Positions 21,785-32,910 of a stretch of DNA of 64,000 nt are shown here, piece by piece (the stretch's first letter is position 1; each line of letters begins with the position of its first letter). The notes beneath the pieces are model-generated. The model saw only the letters and a list, made by a program, of their open reading frames with translations. It was not told where the DNA came from and did no database searches. Origin of the DNA: Leptidea sinapis (taxonomy: Eukaryota > Arthropoda > Insecta > Lepidoptera > Pieridae); the NCBI RefSeq assembly GCF_905404315.1, contig NC_066269.1, forward strand, positions 4,836,001 to 4,900,000. The letters are read 5' to 3'. A program made the position numbers and the translations under genes.

Positions 21785-21991
21785 ATACAAATGATTTAAG
21801 TTTTCTTTAGTGTTAATTCCGCCAATATTCTGTTTAAACAATTATGCTGTCAACAATCACGAGACTCGTGCCAGATTTTGGCGAGACAACACATCCTGAA
21901 GATGCCTCGTGTAGAGGCGAAACACGTGTCGAATTGTTTAAAAACAGATATTGGCGGAATTAACACTAAAGAAAACTTAAATCATTTGTAT
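21785..21991. repeat. Foldback element with about 60-bp inverted arms
   Basis: The left arm (21785-21843) begins ATACAAATGATTTAAG and the right arm (21932-21991) ends CTTAAATCATTTGTAT. The arms match nearly throughout, including TTAATTCCGCCAATA/TATTGGCGGAATTAA. The 88-base centre holds GAGACTCGTGCC, TTTTGGCGAGACAACAC and GAGGCGAAACACGTGTCG. Relatives are at 13670-13870 and 38420-38600, but neither keeps both arms. Confidence 0.9.
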
Positions 21992-22669
21992 ACGTCTACT
22001 GTTACAATATAATGAATAAATAACTAGGTAATTCTACTTAAATTAACCATTTATTAATTAATTTTAATATAACAAAAAATAATTTATATTAATTATTATT
22101 TATTCCACTTAGATTAAAATGAATCAATTCTTAGTTTTATCTATCGAGCAGTTTAAATTTAAGTAGAATTACTTATTGCAAGTGGGGCAACATTATAATA
22201 ACTATTTTATTGTGTTCCCTTACGTAAAGAATAAAAATCTTTAAAAAATAAAATGACAGATCATAAAATCGTTACTAATGCGAATATGAGTTTATTTATA
22301 ACAGTTTCAACCCCGTGGGTATTATCTATTCAATTGATAATCATCACATACAGAGCGCGATATAACCGAATATCAAGCGCACTTAGTAGTAGGCACAATC
22401 TTATAAAAACAGAATTTTACTTGTATTTCGCAAAATTTATTTATTTTTTATGGAAGAGGAGTACAACCGGGATCCCTGATGTGGAATGTAATGTCTCAGA
22501 TCTCACTTGTAATACCACAGGATTCACAGGAGCGTTGCTGACCTTATAAAACATCAAATAATGGTACATAATGATTTCGAAAACTGGAGTAATATAAGAC
22601 CGGAACATATGGCTCATGTGGGAAATTTTAAACTTTTGGCGATAAAGGCTTCGGTCTATTATATATATA
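21992..22669. other. AT-rich stretch, nothing recognised
   Basis: Contains a 98-codon open frame at 22253-22549 with ordinary AT-rich composition and no motif. No repeat shared within the window was seen. Confidence 0.4.
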
Positions 22670-23052
22670 CTAGCTGACCCGACAGACGTTGTTCTGTGCA
22701 TAATAAATAATATACAGTTTTTTTATGGATTTGTCAGTAATATCTTATAACACCAAGAATTATTTTGTAATATATGCTCCCTGTCAATAACGTTCTATAT
22801 TATGTATAGAACATCATTGATCCCTATTGTTAACTACAATAAAATTGTTTCACAGCAGAACTGTCAAACCATGAGTCAATAAATTCATTGGAAATAAAAA
22901 TAATTATGTGTCCCAAATCGAAATAAAAACTATCCTATCTCTCAAGTTGGACCAAACTGCACTCCATGAAGTAATCCCCGTTAAAATCCGTTCATTAGTT
23001 TAGGAGTCCATCGCGGACAAACAACGTGTCACGTAATTTATATATATCGAGA
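22670..23052 (-). mobile_element. Complete short Helitron-like element
   Basis: On minus it runs from TCTCGATATATATAAATT to CAGAACAACGTCTGTCGGGTCAGCTAG. The flanks are T and A as expected for A/T insertion. CAGA/TCTG forms the terminal hairpin. The 383-bp body contains ATAGGATAGTTTTTATTTCG and TTTGACAGTTCTGCTGTGAA and is shared with the copies at 4524, 8234 and 23816. Confidence 0.85.
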
Positions 23053-23815
23053 TATATTAGTTGTCATTTACATAGTTTCAGTATTTCACAATACAGACAC
23101 ATTATGTAAGTAAGGTGCTACTAACACACGATAATCGTACACAAACATACAAAAAAATTCGCCTCCTTGTAAAATATTTACATGTATACATATATTTATT
23201 TATTCATTTAATTGATATAGGAAGACCAGCAGCGTACAATAAATTTAAATAAAAGTCTAATAGTGACAAAAAGCCAATTAAAGATCCTCACGGATAGCAA
23301 ATTACTTGCATAAAATAGTTACGAACACTTAAGTTCGCAATCATTTGGGCTATGTTAGTGACATCTCCTACGGATTTCCTCGTTTCTGATTCGATCGACC
23401 AGGTTCACCATACAGCTGTGGTTACTCATTCCTTCTTGTACGCCACCAGAAATACTTCTAGCGGACCCGGACACAAGTATACATATAAATACGCAATTAT
23501 ATACTTAAAACATATTTCACAGACATTCGACATATACTATATAAGAGGACAACGACCGTTAACATATCAATGTATTATTTGTAAACTGGAATGACATATT
23601 CTATCGCCAATATGAACTGTACATTTGAATAGTTCCGGTACAATGTAATCTATGTTTTACTTATAAGTAGATGAAGTAACTAATAATTCATGGCGAGAAA
23701 TAATCTATTTATTTCCACCGTGCGACGACGAGGTGGCTTTTGGCTCCAGTCACTAAAAGTAAAAAATAAAACTTTTGTACAAAATATCCTAATACAATCG
23801 TGAATATATAAAATA

Positions 23816-24164
23816 CTAGCTGAACCGACAGACGTTGTTCTGTAGATAATAATAAAAAAAAATACTGTTTAATAGGAATTTCCCAATAATATTTCAAAAC
23901 ATCAAGAATTATTGCGTAAAAATGCTCCCTGTTGTTGGAACTGTCAAACCGTGCGTCAATAAATTCTCTCAGAGAAAATATGTCTATACAAAACAAATAT
24001 TGAAAATAAAAATGATTATGCGTACCAAATCGAAATAAAAACTATCCTATCCCTCAAGTTGGACTAAACTGCACTCCATTAAGTAATCCCAATTAAAATC
24101 CGTTCATTAGTTTAGGAGTTCACTGGAAACAAAGATCAGGACACAGGATTTATATATATTAAGA
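23816..24164 (-). mobile_element. Complete short Helitron-like element
   Basis: On minus it runs from TCTTAATATATATAAATCC to CTGTCGGTTCAGCTAG, again inside A/T flanks. One substitution changes GGGTCAG to CGGTTCAG. The copy is 349 bp; the CAGCAGAACTG segment is shortened. Confidence 0.85.
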
Positions 24165-24451
24165 TTAACCCACGGATTTGGCGAAGCGCTTTGGAATGTA
24201 TTTACAAAATACAAGATATTTATTTTTCAGAATTAAGTGTTTACTTAGATCTTCAAAACTTATCAAGTACTTAATACTTAGCTGCCCTTTTAAGGCATAA
24301 CAAATATTATTATTAATTTATTTAATATACTGTTTATTGTTATATATTGACTTTATAATTTACATATTACAAGAACCACCATTGAATTACATTGACTCGA
24401 TTGAAAATAAAAAATTTATATATTTAATATATTTTATAATAAATATCACAA

Positions 24452-24597
24452 ATCAAATTTATGAACGATGCGGGACTCGAACCCGCGACCTCTCGCGTTC
24501 CGTGCGAGTGCTTCCACTGAGCCAACGGTTCGAGTGACGTCACGTCTTAAATCTTGTACATGTCTTGTTCAACTCTCAGGTTGTGGCTTCAAAACAA
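24452..24597 (-). repeat. tRNA-derived SINE copy
   Basis: Minus order: GAAGCCACAACCTGAGAGTT, GAACAAGACATGTACAAG, box A GGCTCAGTGGAAGCACTCGC, box B GGTTCGAGTCC, ATCGTTCATAAATTTG. The leader precedes the tRNA-like part as in the other copies. Confidence 0.85.
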
Positions 24598-25289
24598 ATT
24601 GTTAAAATAAATTTCATTCAGGTAAATTGTTTTAATCTTAGGTTGAGGCCATGCGCATACTTTTTCAACATACTTTGGGTATATGCCGTTCGTATGTTTT
24701 CGGTTGTAAATGATATAAATGAATAATAATAATCATGTGGCACTCTGTCGGTTCACATAATTGTTATATTTTAATAACGACAAACAATCATTGTTTCATT
24801 CAAGACTTGTCCGAAACAGTTTTCATTTACATGATCGTATTACTTCTCATTACTTGTGACAAAACTCGAATGAAAACAAAAGTATACTTAGCTATGTTTA
24901 AGATGTATCCAAAGCTAATACCATCATTTCTAAATAAACACAGTTTAATATTATCAGTACTTTAAAAAAAGTAAGTAATTCACCAGCACGTACTACAAAT
25001 CGACTAGTCTCCCAATCGCCTAGTGAAAAGGTTGTCAAAAAATGTCCGAGCGGCGTGGACATTAACTTATACAGATAACATTAAAACAGTCATTCAAATT
25101 AACACCTTATTTCGTGGCAGTAATATTCAAAGTCTAAGAACGAAAACTCTACCTAATAGACGCTTAGGCAGAGTTTCGCTCCGGACAATTTTTAAAGATT
25201 GTTAGTCTAGTAGTTAGGACGTCAATGTTAACCAGTCTTAATCATCGCAAAACGAGAGGTTACCTATTACATAACCTTTATCCGTTTTT
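24598..25289. other. No gene recognised downstream of LSM11
   Basis: AT-rich sequence. Two open frames (24735-24965 and 25023-25205, plus strand) lack recognisable motifs. Part of this stretch may be LSM11 3' UTR or intergenic; no convincing polyadenylation signal close to the stop was found. Confidence 0.35.
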
Positions 25290-25580
25290 TTAAAGTACCC
25301 TCATATCGACCTGAATACACAAAGTTTCTCCTGCCGCCACTTTCCATCCATTTACATTCCATTTCAGCCGGAAGACCGCTGGACAAAGGCCTCCCCCCAA
25401 CGATCTCCATGTCGATAGGTCCTGCGCTGCCCTCATCCAACGTTTTCCAATGTCGGTCCATCTTGTACCCACCAACACTACGTCTTCCAGTACATGGTCG
25501 CCATTCGAGGTCTTTACTGCCCCACCATCTGTCCGTCGAGCTATGTGCCCTGCCCACTGCCACTTCAGTTTCACAACCAT
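25290..25580 (-). pseudogene. RTE-type reverse transcriptase C-terminal fragment
   Basis: Minus reading: MVVKLKWQWAGHIARRTDGG, then in a second frame SKDLEWRPCTGRRSVGG, then RWMRAAQDLSTWRSLGG. These are the end of an endonuclease/reverse transcriptase ORF (expected order KLKWQWAGHIARRTDGRW, LEWRPRTGRRSVGRP, RWMRAA.DR..WRSLGEA). At least two frameshifts are present. It lies about 80 bases beyond the LSM11 stop codon, on the same strand. Confidence 0.85.
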
Positions 25581-25661
25581 TTGCTACTGCAAAACTGGTC
25601 CTTCAGAAGCATGCCGTGGACGAAGGACTTCATAGTATGAGACATAAAAGACGCGTACTGT

Positions 25662-25819
25662 CTAGCGCTCCATCACGTTGATGAACACCACGTGTTCTCC
25701 GCGCATCATCAGCTGAGGCACGTGGCGTGTGCACTCCCACACGCCCCCTCCTAGCGCCTCCTCCGTCACCACCGGAACCGGACTCAGCGCCGCCGCTGAC
25801 CCGCGTTCCACTGGCACTC
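25662..25819 (-). CDS. LSM11: LSM11 last coding exon (Sm2 motif and stop)
   Basis: LSM11 replaces an Sm-D protein in the U7 snRNP, which cleaves replication-dependent histone pre-mRNA. This exon follows GCGGTGCAG (acceptor AG at 25820-25821) and ends at TAG (25662-25664). Its C-terminal residues RHVPQLMMRGEHVVFINV match the Sm2 motif and the C-terminus of LSM11 proteins (human ends TRHINQIFIRGENVLLVHL, by recall). The upstream half is a low-complexity linker (VPVERGSAAALSPVPVVTEE). The exon starts with the last two bases of a codon, and the previous exon donates one base (G), so the join is in frame. Composition is GC-rich, unlike its surroundings. The stop follows shortly after the Sm2 strand, as in relatives. 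Confidence 0.85.
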
Positions 25820-25920
25820 CTGCACCGCAACACATTACCTCCTCACTATAGAAACTATACTGTATTGTACGTACCTCGGTCATATATAGCTAGCTATTAT
25901 AGGAACCGCCAGCTAAAAAC

Positions 25921-26183
25921 TTTTTTTTGATGATAATAAGGATAATAAGGATAAAACTCAGGATTCTTGAAAAACCCAATAATTCAGAGCTGCACTACAA
26001 CTGCGCTCGTCACCTTGAGACATAAGATGTTGTCTCATTTGCCCAGTAATTTCACTAGCTACGGCGCCCTTCAGACCGAAACACAGTAATGTTTATACAT
26101 TAATTCTTCACGGCATAAATAGGCGCCGTTGTGGTTCCCCTAATCTAGCCGGCATCCTGTGCAAAGGTGCCTCCCATAGGTAA
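25921..26183 (-). repeat. SINE-A copy with internal deletion
   Basis: Plus view: TTTTTTTGATGATAATAAGG, then a deletion up to CTCAGGATTCTTGAAAAACC, then collinear to GTGCCTCCCATAGGTAAA. Confidence 0.85.
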
Positions 26184-26734
26184 AATTGAGCCTATTTTAA
26201 TGTGAAAAATTGCTGGTAAATGAGGTATTGGAAGAAGAAAGCAGTCTTGACTCAGAAACAAGGAAGTGGACTAGCATCAAGACAGTCCAAGAACTATTCC
26301 GCCTAGCCATGGACATATGGAGAAGTTTAAAAAACTGCTGACCTCCAGTAATGGAGAGGCACGCGCAGAAGAAAACAGAAACTGTCACAATAGGTAACCC
26401 GAGATAACGTAGGAATCGCCAGCGACAACTTATCCAGATCCAGTTTTTAGATGTATAACTTGTTGTTTTAACGATGTTTTTTTTGGCTGGTTAAAAAATC
26501 CACTCGATCAAGAATTACGTATTGACACAGCTTCTGGAGTACACCTGCTTCCCAGAGGACTTGGAACACGGCCATTCATGTAAGAGTACGCTGTTAACTC
26601 GAAGGCAAGGAGATGTTTTTTTAAATCCCGATTAATTGAAATTTCAGATATTAACGTTACGTCCTTCGGTAAAAATCCTTCACCTTCACCTTACATATTA
26701 TACTGAATGTGTCACATCCAAAAATACATTCCTT

Positions 26735-26968
26735 CCAAATTATCGTATTACGTAATCCAAAAGGTATTGTTAATGGACGTTTATGTTGTAAAGGTTACTA
26801 TAACAATAGTGACATCAATGGATAAAGACAGGCTATATAAATTATAAATTAAAATGTCTTGCGCCCGTTTTCTCAAGTCTGCGGCATAAAATTTCGAATG
26901 GGTGGTAGTTTTTACGTTCAATAAGTTATCTGATATCCTATTTTGAATAAAAATATTTGAATTTGAAT
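26735..26968 (+). repeat. LINE 3' end (TTTGAATTTGAATT family)
   Basis: Starts in the decayed C-terminal codons (CGTTTATGTTGTAAAGGTTA) and runs through TGCGCCCGTTTTCTCAAGTC and AATGGGTGGTAGTTTTTACG to AAAAATATTTGAATTTGAATT. Confidence 0.75.
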
Positions 26969-27736
26969 TCAGTTCAAACTAATAGTCAAATTGAGATACA
27001 CGTCATTAAGGCTCTTAACTATCAAATCAATCACACCACAAGACCAACCTAAATACAATTTGAACACGTGTAAGCAAGGTCAAGGTGATAGCAAAGCTAT
27101 TGAAGCTAATCGGACGGTGCGATCATCGGTGGCGGTATCACTTACCACCATCTATGAAACTTACATCTATACCTTACTCGTCAATATAAAATTTTCCATG
27201 GAAAACACTTTGCTAGTAAAGAAAAGACGTTTTTCAAAAAAAATATTTCTCGTGCTATTACTAGATCATTTATAAGTATAAATAGACTATGACAGCTGTC
27301 AAAACGTCGAAAAAGATTGACTTTAGAACTAACATCTACTTTGAGCAATTCACGCACACTAACACAAAATGACATACAAATAGTGAGTATAAGACGTAAC
27401 TTGCCACGCACACTAAACTAATATTGCTAGCTTGTATTTATCGGTTGTCTAACATCAAGAGACTCTGCCTAGATGTATAAATTATCTGAGGTGCTATTTT
27501 AGGTTTGTATAAAGAACAATATCGTTACATAGAAGGTGTTAAATACAACCAAAGAAAATATTATTATGAAGCACAATTTTTTCAAATTACACGCGCATCG
27601 TAAAAATTCATTCTAATTATTTATCCCTAACGCGCTAAAAGAAGTAAACTACAAAACAGATTGTTTTAAAAAATGATAACTACTTTGGAAAATAACATTT
27701 GATTTGGTCTTAAATGTGTCATACATAATTCACAAA

Positions 27737-27896
27737 TATAATTTGGAAACAAAATTTTATGAACGATGCGGAACTCGAACCCACGACATCTGGCGTTCCG
27801 TGCCAGTGCTCTGCCAACTGAGCCAACCGTTCGAGTGACGTATCGTCATAAAATCTTGTATGCTTTGTTCAGCTCTCAGGTTGTGGCTGTCATAAT
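27737..27896 (-). repeat. tRNA-derived SINE copy inside the LSM11 intron
   Basis: Minus order: GACAGCCACAACCTGAGAGC, then box A GGCTCAGTTGGCAGAGCACT, CACGGAACGCCAGA, box B GGTTCGAGTTCC, ATCGTTCATAAAATTTTG. It ends about 45 bases from the Sm1 exon donor. Confidence 0.85.
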
Positions 27897-27939
27897 TTTT
27901 AATCATGAGCCCTGAAAATAGTCTGAAATCTGAATATAC

Positions 27940-28087
27940 CTAGTCCGGGCGGTACCTTCCTCTTCCTGACTCCCTTCCGTTTCCACACCTCCAGGACGTC
28001 AGTCAGCGCCAGGTTCCACTGCTTGTCGAACGCCACCAGTGTGCCATACAAATAGCCGCGTATGGCGTTCGCGCTTCGCACCACCAC
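27940..28087 (-). CDS. LSM11: LSM11 exon carrying the Sm1 motif
   Basis: Acceptor TATACTTGCAG ends at 28088 and the exon opens GTGGTGGTGCG. The frame reads VVVRSANAIRGYLYGTLVAF, with core GTLVAFDKQWNLALTDV. This corresponds to GFLVAFDKFWNMALTDVDE of vertebrate LSM11. FDK.WN.AL.DV.E is diagnostic for LSM11 rather than canonical SmD2 or other Lsm proteins. A basic tail (WKRKGVRKRKVPP) follows. The likely donor is CTAG|GTATAT at 27939, leaving one base that pairs with the two-base start of the next exon. The exon enters in phase 0, matching the phase-0 exit of the exon at 54791. Assignment is by residue pattern from memory, not a search, but the match is long and specific. Confidence 0.92.
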
Positions 28088-28105
28088 CTGCAAGTATACC
28101 AGGTT

Positions 28106-28350
28106 AAATGTTGTCTTTAAAGGCATAGAAAGCATTTATTTTCTCAAAATTGATTCCTGTAGAGCTCTGAAAGAGAAGAAGCGGCATCATTATTAAGACC
28201 CTCTGAAAACGTTATCTGAAAAGGTCTTGAAACATCGAGTTAACTAAAATAATAAAAATATAACTTTTACGCAAAATCAATTGTAAAATCACAGTTACAA
28301 TTACACGCGTTTAAAACCTTAAAAAAGTATTTTATTTAAAACATTATTAA
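28106..28350 (+). repeat. Two short repeat pieces: LINE tail and ACACGCG repeat
   Basis: 28106-28180 (AAAGGCATAGAAAGCATTTA, TTGATTCCTGTAGAGCTCTG) resembles the LINE tail at 34620. 28265-28350 (CACAGTTACAATTACACGCG, CCTTAAAAAAGTATTTTATT) is a copy of the repeat at 15365. Confidence 0.55.
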
Positions 28351-28669
28351 GGCAAATATTTGGTAGCAAACTACAAACAAGAAATGAGAAATTATCCCAT
28401 TGGGAATAGAATCGGCTACCCGTTGCTTGATAGACAGACTCGACCAACAGGTTCATCGTACATGTACAAGGGGATTTACTTGGTGCAGTAGGAAATGAGG
28501 GTAGATTGAAAAAAGTTGCTATGACCGTAGCGCTCTTCTTTACATCTCTCGGAATTTTTTATCACCAAATTGCATATATACGATGGCGTACTATTTATAA
28601 TAACGCGAAGATGTTCTACTTAGAGATTTTTTAGTTACTTTGCTAACGATGTGTGTGTTTTTGTTACAG

Positions 28670-28741
28670 TGTCACAATCACCAAATGTGTTCAAACGTAA
28701 CCGACACTTCCATTGGGCCACTCTATATTGATGCTTGGCGG
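28670..28741 (+). CDS. Candidate 72-bp internal exon, unrecognised cysteine-containing segment
   Basis: GTGTGTTTTTGTTACAG gives a strong pyrimidine tract and acceptor, and GGCGG|GTAAGTACG is a near-consensus donor. Exactly one frame is open through both sites. It includes CHNHQMCSNVTDTSIG and ends LYIDAWR, with two cysteines and an NVT glycosylation sequon, which suits an extracellular domain. The length is a multiple of three and both ends are phase 0. Its phase does not fit directly between the candidate exons at 17800 and 46464, so it may belong to another transcript. It lies within the large LSM11 intron, on the opposite strand. Confidence 0.4.
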
Positions 28742-29461
28742 GTAAGTACGATACGATGTTCGTTGATGGCACGGCTTATAAACCGAAAAAATATTTTAAC
28801 CGGTTTTCTTAAGTACATCGAGAACTTTTCATTCGGTTTTGTTATACTAATGGTTTTCATAAAACCAGTTTAAAGCGGTTGTCCAGCGCCGGTGCATTTA
28901 TCAGATCACAGTTTCAATATATTTAACTAATATTTGATAAACAGTACCACACGAAACGAACCTTTTTATTGATAGATTTTTAGCTGTAAACCTCCAAAGG
29001 CTATAACAACTTCAAAGGAAATAACATACCGATTTAAAACGGATTCCAAGCCTTGAGTCGCTTCTATTCTGAAGATAATTTGTAGTTATATCAAAAGCAC
29101 AAAATAGTAACGCGCTAGACCCACACATAGAACATGCCCTTAGCAAATGTTAAACCATTTTTTTATTTTTCAAAGCCGATTAGTACGGCACTAAGTAATA
29201 TTTTTGAATACCAATATGTGAATTTAAGAGCATGGATATAGGCCCATTGTCAGGTGTCGCCTTTTAGGGGTTCAATGATCAGTGTCTAATTTCCTTCAGC
29301 TCGGGACTACGCCATTTTATTCCATACATTTGAAACATGGCTTAATTAGCATTTATGGTTACGTGATTTTATGACACCACGATGCCAGTGAAACATTTTT
29401 CGCAAAATAACGCAAAAACCAAATGTCCGCTAAGTAATAAAAAAGCACATACCTATATATA

Positions 29462-29600
29462 TTATTCGAATTCAAATATAATTATTGAAAATAGGGTTTG
29501 AAATCACTTATTGAAAGTCAAAAACTACTACCCATTTGGAAATGAATGCCTCAGACCTCAGAAGAACGGGCGTAAAAAACTCAGCGGGATTTTTTTTTTA
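29462..29600 (-). repeat. LINE 3' UTR fragment (TTTGAATTTGAATT family)
   Basis: Plus view: GAATTCAAATATAATTATTG, TGAAATCACTTATTGAAAGTC, TCAGACCTCAGAAGAACGGGC, ACTCAGCGGG. It is truncated right after the UTR start. Confidence 0.75.
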
Positions 29601-29639
29601 TTTCGTTACATTAAAATTAATATTTTGCTCCCGCTCATG

Positions 29640-29770
29640 AACCAGAGCTTAAATCTGGCGCCATAGACTACTCGGGCAACCCTACTTGAAATAAGTAGTT
29701 GTAAACTAGACCGCTACTCCGCGGTCGCGACATGCGATAGATGCACGAAAAAATTGAGGCGCTGTCATGA
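29640..29770 (+). repeat. Interspersed repeat shared with 58915-59080
   Basis: CCAGAGCTTAAATCTG, CCGCTACTCCGCGGTCG and CGACATGCGATAGATG occur here and, in reverse complement, at 58930-59070. Element class unknown. Confidence 0.6.
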
Positions 29771-31385
29771 CAAGTTTCACTTTAATAAATAAATGTTTAT
29801 TATTAAATTTTTAATTGATAAGCAACAATGATACCAAATAAAATGGTTTATAATATCGTTATTTAATATTTAATCAATTTCCACAAGTTGATGTATATAA
29901 CAATTGTAATTGCTGATTGAGTGCCAATCATCGGGCCCTTGAGCAGATAAAGCGATAAGCATTACTGATTCACTGCGATATCTCGATACATTATATTTAC
30001 TAAACAATCATAATTTATTTACAAATCGTTCACCAATATCAGCGAATCCGCATTGAACTAGTATTTAAGATTCTTATACAGTCCACATTTCCGTCGAATA
30101 TAATCGCTGTCCACTATACGAGTTGTTCTTCGTTGCGCTAGGTGATATTGGCTTAACATTAGACGAATGCGCTCGGCAAGCACATTATAGTAGGTATGTA
30201 GTTTCAAAAACCATTTTTCCTAAGTCATAAACGTTTAAATTACTTATATTTTTGTTTACAATCGTCGAGATCCTTTGAGTCGTGTATAAATGCCGTCAGG
30301 TTGCAGCAAAAGGAGTGTGTTTGTCACAAACTGCTAGCCACGCCTCTACACGTTTGGCGAGAGCGCTGGGCCAATGTGAACAGAGCCATTCACATAGATA
30401 ACTGACTAAGGGATGAAAATTATAAGTGATACTAAGCCACCGCGCCGTTCGCTGTGATTCTATGATATAATATACGGAAATGTATATATAAAATAAATTG
30501 CGAATGACTGTCTCCAAATAATTCCGCGTCGAATGGTCCGTCGCGATATGTAGTTTATTTGTATAATAGCGGCTCAACGAAAAGTAGTTCTCTTTGTATT
30601 TAATTATTAGAATATAGGTAAATAGTAAAGAAAAAATTCTTTTATAATTTGAGATCTTAATTAATATTTGGCACGTAAATAAATAATGTCACATGTTTCT
30701 TATGTCATATAAATTTATTTCATTTCATATAATATTGCACTTAAAAAACTATAAAATTTAAAAACTTTGATGTAAAAACGTGTTCATAATATATTTTGTT
30801 TACCAGACAGTTTTTTTGGCCTTATAAGTACAGAAAACAGTATATATACATAATAACGTCTAAATAATGCATTGACTGACTTTTGTGTTCAAATCAAATA
30901 AAAATGAGGTGTTCGTTAGTTCTAAATTATTTTCTTAATAGACTATAATATAAGGCGGCAATTGTTATCGACCACAGAGTAAAACAAATTGTGTTTTTAA
31001 GAGAATCAAGGACAACGAGCGCATATAGAGTGAGCTATTAGCACGCACACACACGCGGCGGTACGAGTTGCGACCTCCACACATTCGTGCATCAAGGTCC
31101 GAGCGCTTAATTCGAATAACATGATATTTTTCCACAATTCACATGTTTCGAGGCGACCGTTATTGTTGAGACAGATCAGTGTTGCCCGAGATGACACCAT
31201 AAAAAGTTTTGATACGTGTTAACACGATGACGTAAGGTCAACATACCAAACAAAACGTTACACGAATGACAGATGAGAGGTTTTTGAAGGTCGGACAGCG
31301 GGCAAGGAGCAGGAGTTTACATGATGATAGACGATTGACCGAGCTGATTGCATAAATGAATAGTCCACACAGAGTGTCAACACCT
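29771..31385. other. No gene recognised
   Basis: AT-rich sequence with two modest GC-richer patches, 30290-30440 and 31010-31190. The latter has ACACACACGCGGCGGTACGAG. Both contain short open frames on minus (93 and 64 codons) without recognisable motifs. No repeat shared within the window was seen. Confidence 0.4.
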
Positions 31386-31640
31386 TTTTAGGGTTCCATA
31401 TTCAAAAAACGGAACGCTTATAGATTCGTTCTGTCCGTCTGTCCGTCCGTATGTCACAACCACTTTTTTCCGAAACTATAAGAACTATACTGTTGAAGAT
31501 TGGAAAGTAGATGTATTCTGTGAACTGCATTAAGATTTTCACACTAGAAAAAAACAATAATTTTTTCTGGGAGTTACCATACTTAGAACTGAAAGTCTTT
31601 TTTTTCATCAAACCCGTGTGTGGTATGGAAATGGTATGGA
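31386..31640 (+). repeat. GGTTCC-type interspersed repeat
   Basis: Starts TTTTTAGGGTTCCATATTC, then AACGGAACGC, TCTGTCCGTCTGTCCGTCCG, ATTTTCACACTAG. This is the layout of a widespread insect repeat beginning TAGGGTTCCGTA. A second member is at 39410-39760. Confidence 0.6.
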
Positions 31641-31740
31641 TAGGTCGTCAAAAATGTTTTTCTAAACTGAATAGTTTGCGCGAGAGACACTCCCAAAGTG
31701 GTAAAATATTGAGGTTGTGCATGTTATCACCTGAAAAGTA

Positions 31741-31890
31741 GATCCTGTAGGTGAAGTCACAACCTGAGAGTTGAACAAGACATATCAAGGTATATCAACG
31801 CAGCGGAAGAGCGCTCGCACGGAACCCGAGAGGTCGCCGATTCGAAGCCCGCTTCTTTCAAATATTTTGTTTTCAAATTTAATTTGTGTA
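31741..31890 (+). repeat. tRNA-derived SINE copy
   Basis: GATCCTGTAGGTGAAGTCAC, AACCTGAGAGTTGAACAAGAC, then GCGGAAGAGCGCTCGCACGG, GAGGTCGCCGATTCGAAGCC and the tail TTTTCAAATTTAATTTGTG. Box A is damaged; box B is recognisable. Confidence 0.8.
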
Positions 31891-32283
31891 TAGCATGCCT
31901 TATATGAATACAATGTTGTGTACAAATATCAATCGTAGAACAAAAAGATTTCGAACAAAGACAAATAAGATTTTTATACTTACTCATATAAGTAATATGA
32001 GTAGATTGTTAAAAAGTTTTTTTTTATCATCTGATGAATTGACTGACATTAACGGATAGCCAGCTTTAAAAACTGACAACGACATTATAATGCAAAAGCG
32101 ACTTCATATTTAAAAACAATGTTAAAACAAGTTTTACAGCAAAAACAGTAAATCTAGGAACAGTGAAGGCCGACCCACTGCGATATCATACACTTGAGAC
32201 CGAACACGGTCATAGACGGAGCGTGAGACTTTCGTCAGTGTTTTAAACGCTCATGACATTTGAAATAAACATATTCGAACACC

Positions 32284-32540
32284 CATATAGCCCAGTGCTG
32301 AGTGATCCTGCCTACTGAGCTAGACGTCCCGGGTTCGAATCCCGGTAGGTGCAAACATTTATATGATGAATATGTGTGTTTGTTTCCGAGTCATGGATGT
32401 TTATATGTTTTTATCTATGTTTAATTAAGTATATTGTATTAAATATATCGTTGTCTTGTAACCACAGGCTTATGCCTAGTTTGGGGCAGGATAATTTGTG
32501 TAAAAGTGTGTCAATATTATTATAATTATTATAATAACGA
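32284..32540 (+). repeat. Second tRNA-derived SINE family (Metulj-like)
   Basis: TAGCCCAGTGCTGAGTGATCC (box A-like), GCCTACTGAGCTAGACGTCC, then a perfect box B GGTTCGAATCC at 32332-32342 closed by CCCGG stems. Behind it is the body GTTTCCGAGTCATGGATGTT and GGCTTATGCCTAGTTTGGGG. The general plan resembles the Metulj SINEs described from butterflies; that name is from memory. A degraded opposite-strand copy is at 42695-42835. Confidence 0.75.
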
Positions 32541-32804
32541 AAACGTCCCAGTGTCAAATTGAAGATAGTTTTGAAATGAAAGCTTAACTTGTTAACATCT
32601 ATGTGTACAAGATGCCTAGAGTGAACTTTCACAAAGGGAAAAAATAATTCTAAAAAAGAAACGATGATAATCTTTGATCAAATAGGTTCAATTTCCACTA
32701 ATTTTATATAAAATTGAAATAAAAATCCGCAAATAATACAAACAACTTAACCTTTTACATAATACTTGGTGGTAATTAAGTTTGTTTAAAAAATATATGT
32801 CTAC

Positions 32805-32910
32805 TTTTTCCGAACATATGGTAGATTCAGTAATTTAAAAGAAATATTTATAGTGACGATTCAAAAGCGCTTTGTTTAAAACTAAAATACTGGATAAAGA
32901 TTGAGTTTAA
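32805..32910 (+). repeat. LINE 3' end fragment
   Basis: CTACTTTTTCCGAACATATGG, TAGATTCAGTAATTTAAAAG and GTGACGATTCAAAAGCGCTT match the ends of the copies at 9880-10290 and 35650-36690. Confidence 0.65.

Larger units (their letters stand above)
25820..27939 (-). other. LSM11 last intron (about 2.1 kb)
   Basis: Donor GGACTAG|GTATAT at 27939 and acceptor GGTGCAG at 25820. It holds a SINE-A copy, a LINE 3' end and a tRNA-derived SINE. A further unplaced coding-like stretch (plus strand 26214-26340, with VQELFRLAMDIWRSLKNC before a stop) is probably retrotransposon debris. An alternative donor AAG|GTACCG lies 15 bases earlier. Confidence 0.65.

Noticed and set aside
25200..25250. tRNA-like phrase TAGTCTAGTAGTTAGGAC
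   Set aside because: Resembles a box A, but no box B or acceptor stem follows, so it is not a tRNA gene.
26214..26340. Plus-strand coding-like stretch in the last LSM11 intron
   Set aside because: Short, opposite in strand to LSM11 and next to a SINE; likely retroelement debris of unknown family.
30296..30577. 93-codon minus frame containing tryptophan-rich segments
   Set aside because: No family recognised, no splice signals; not supportable as a gene.
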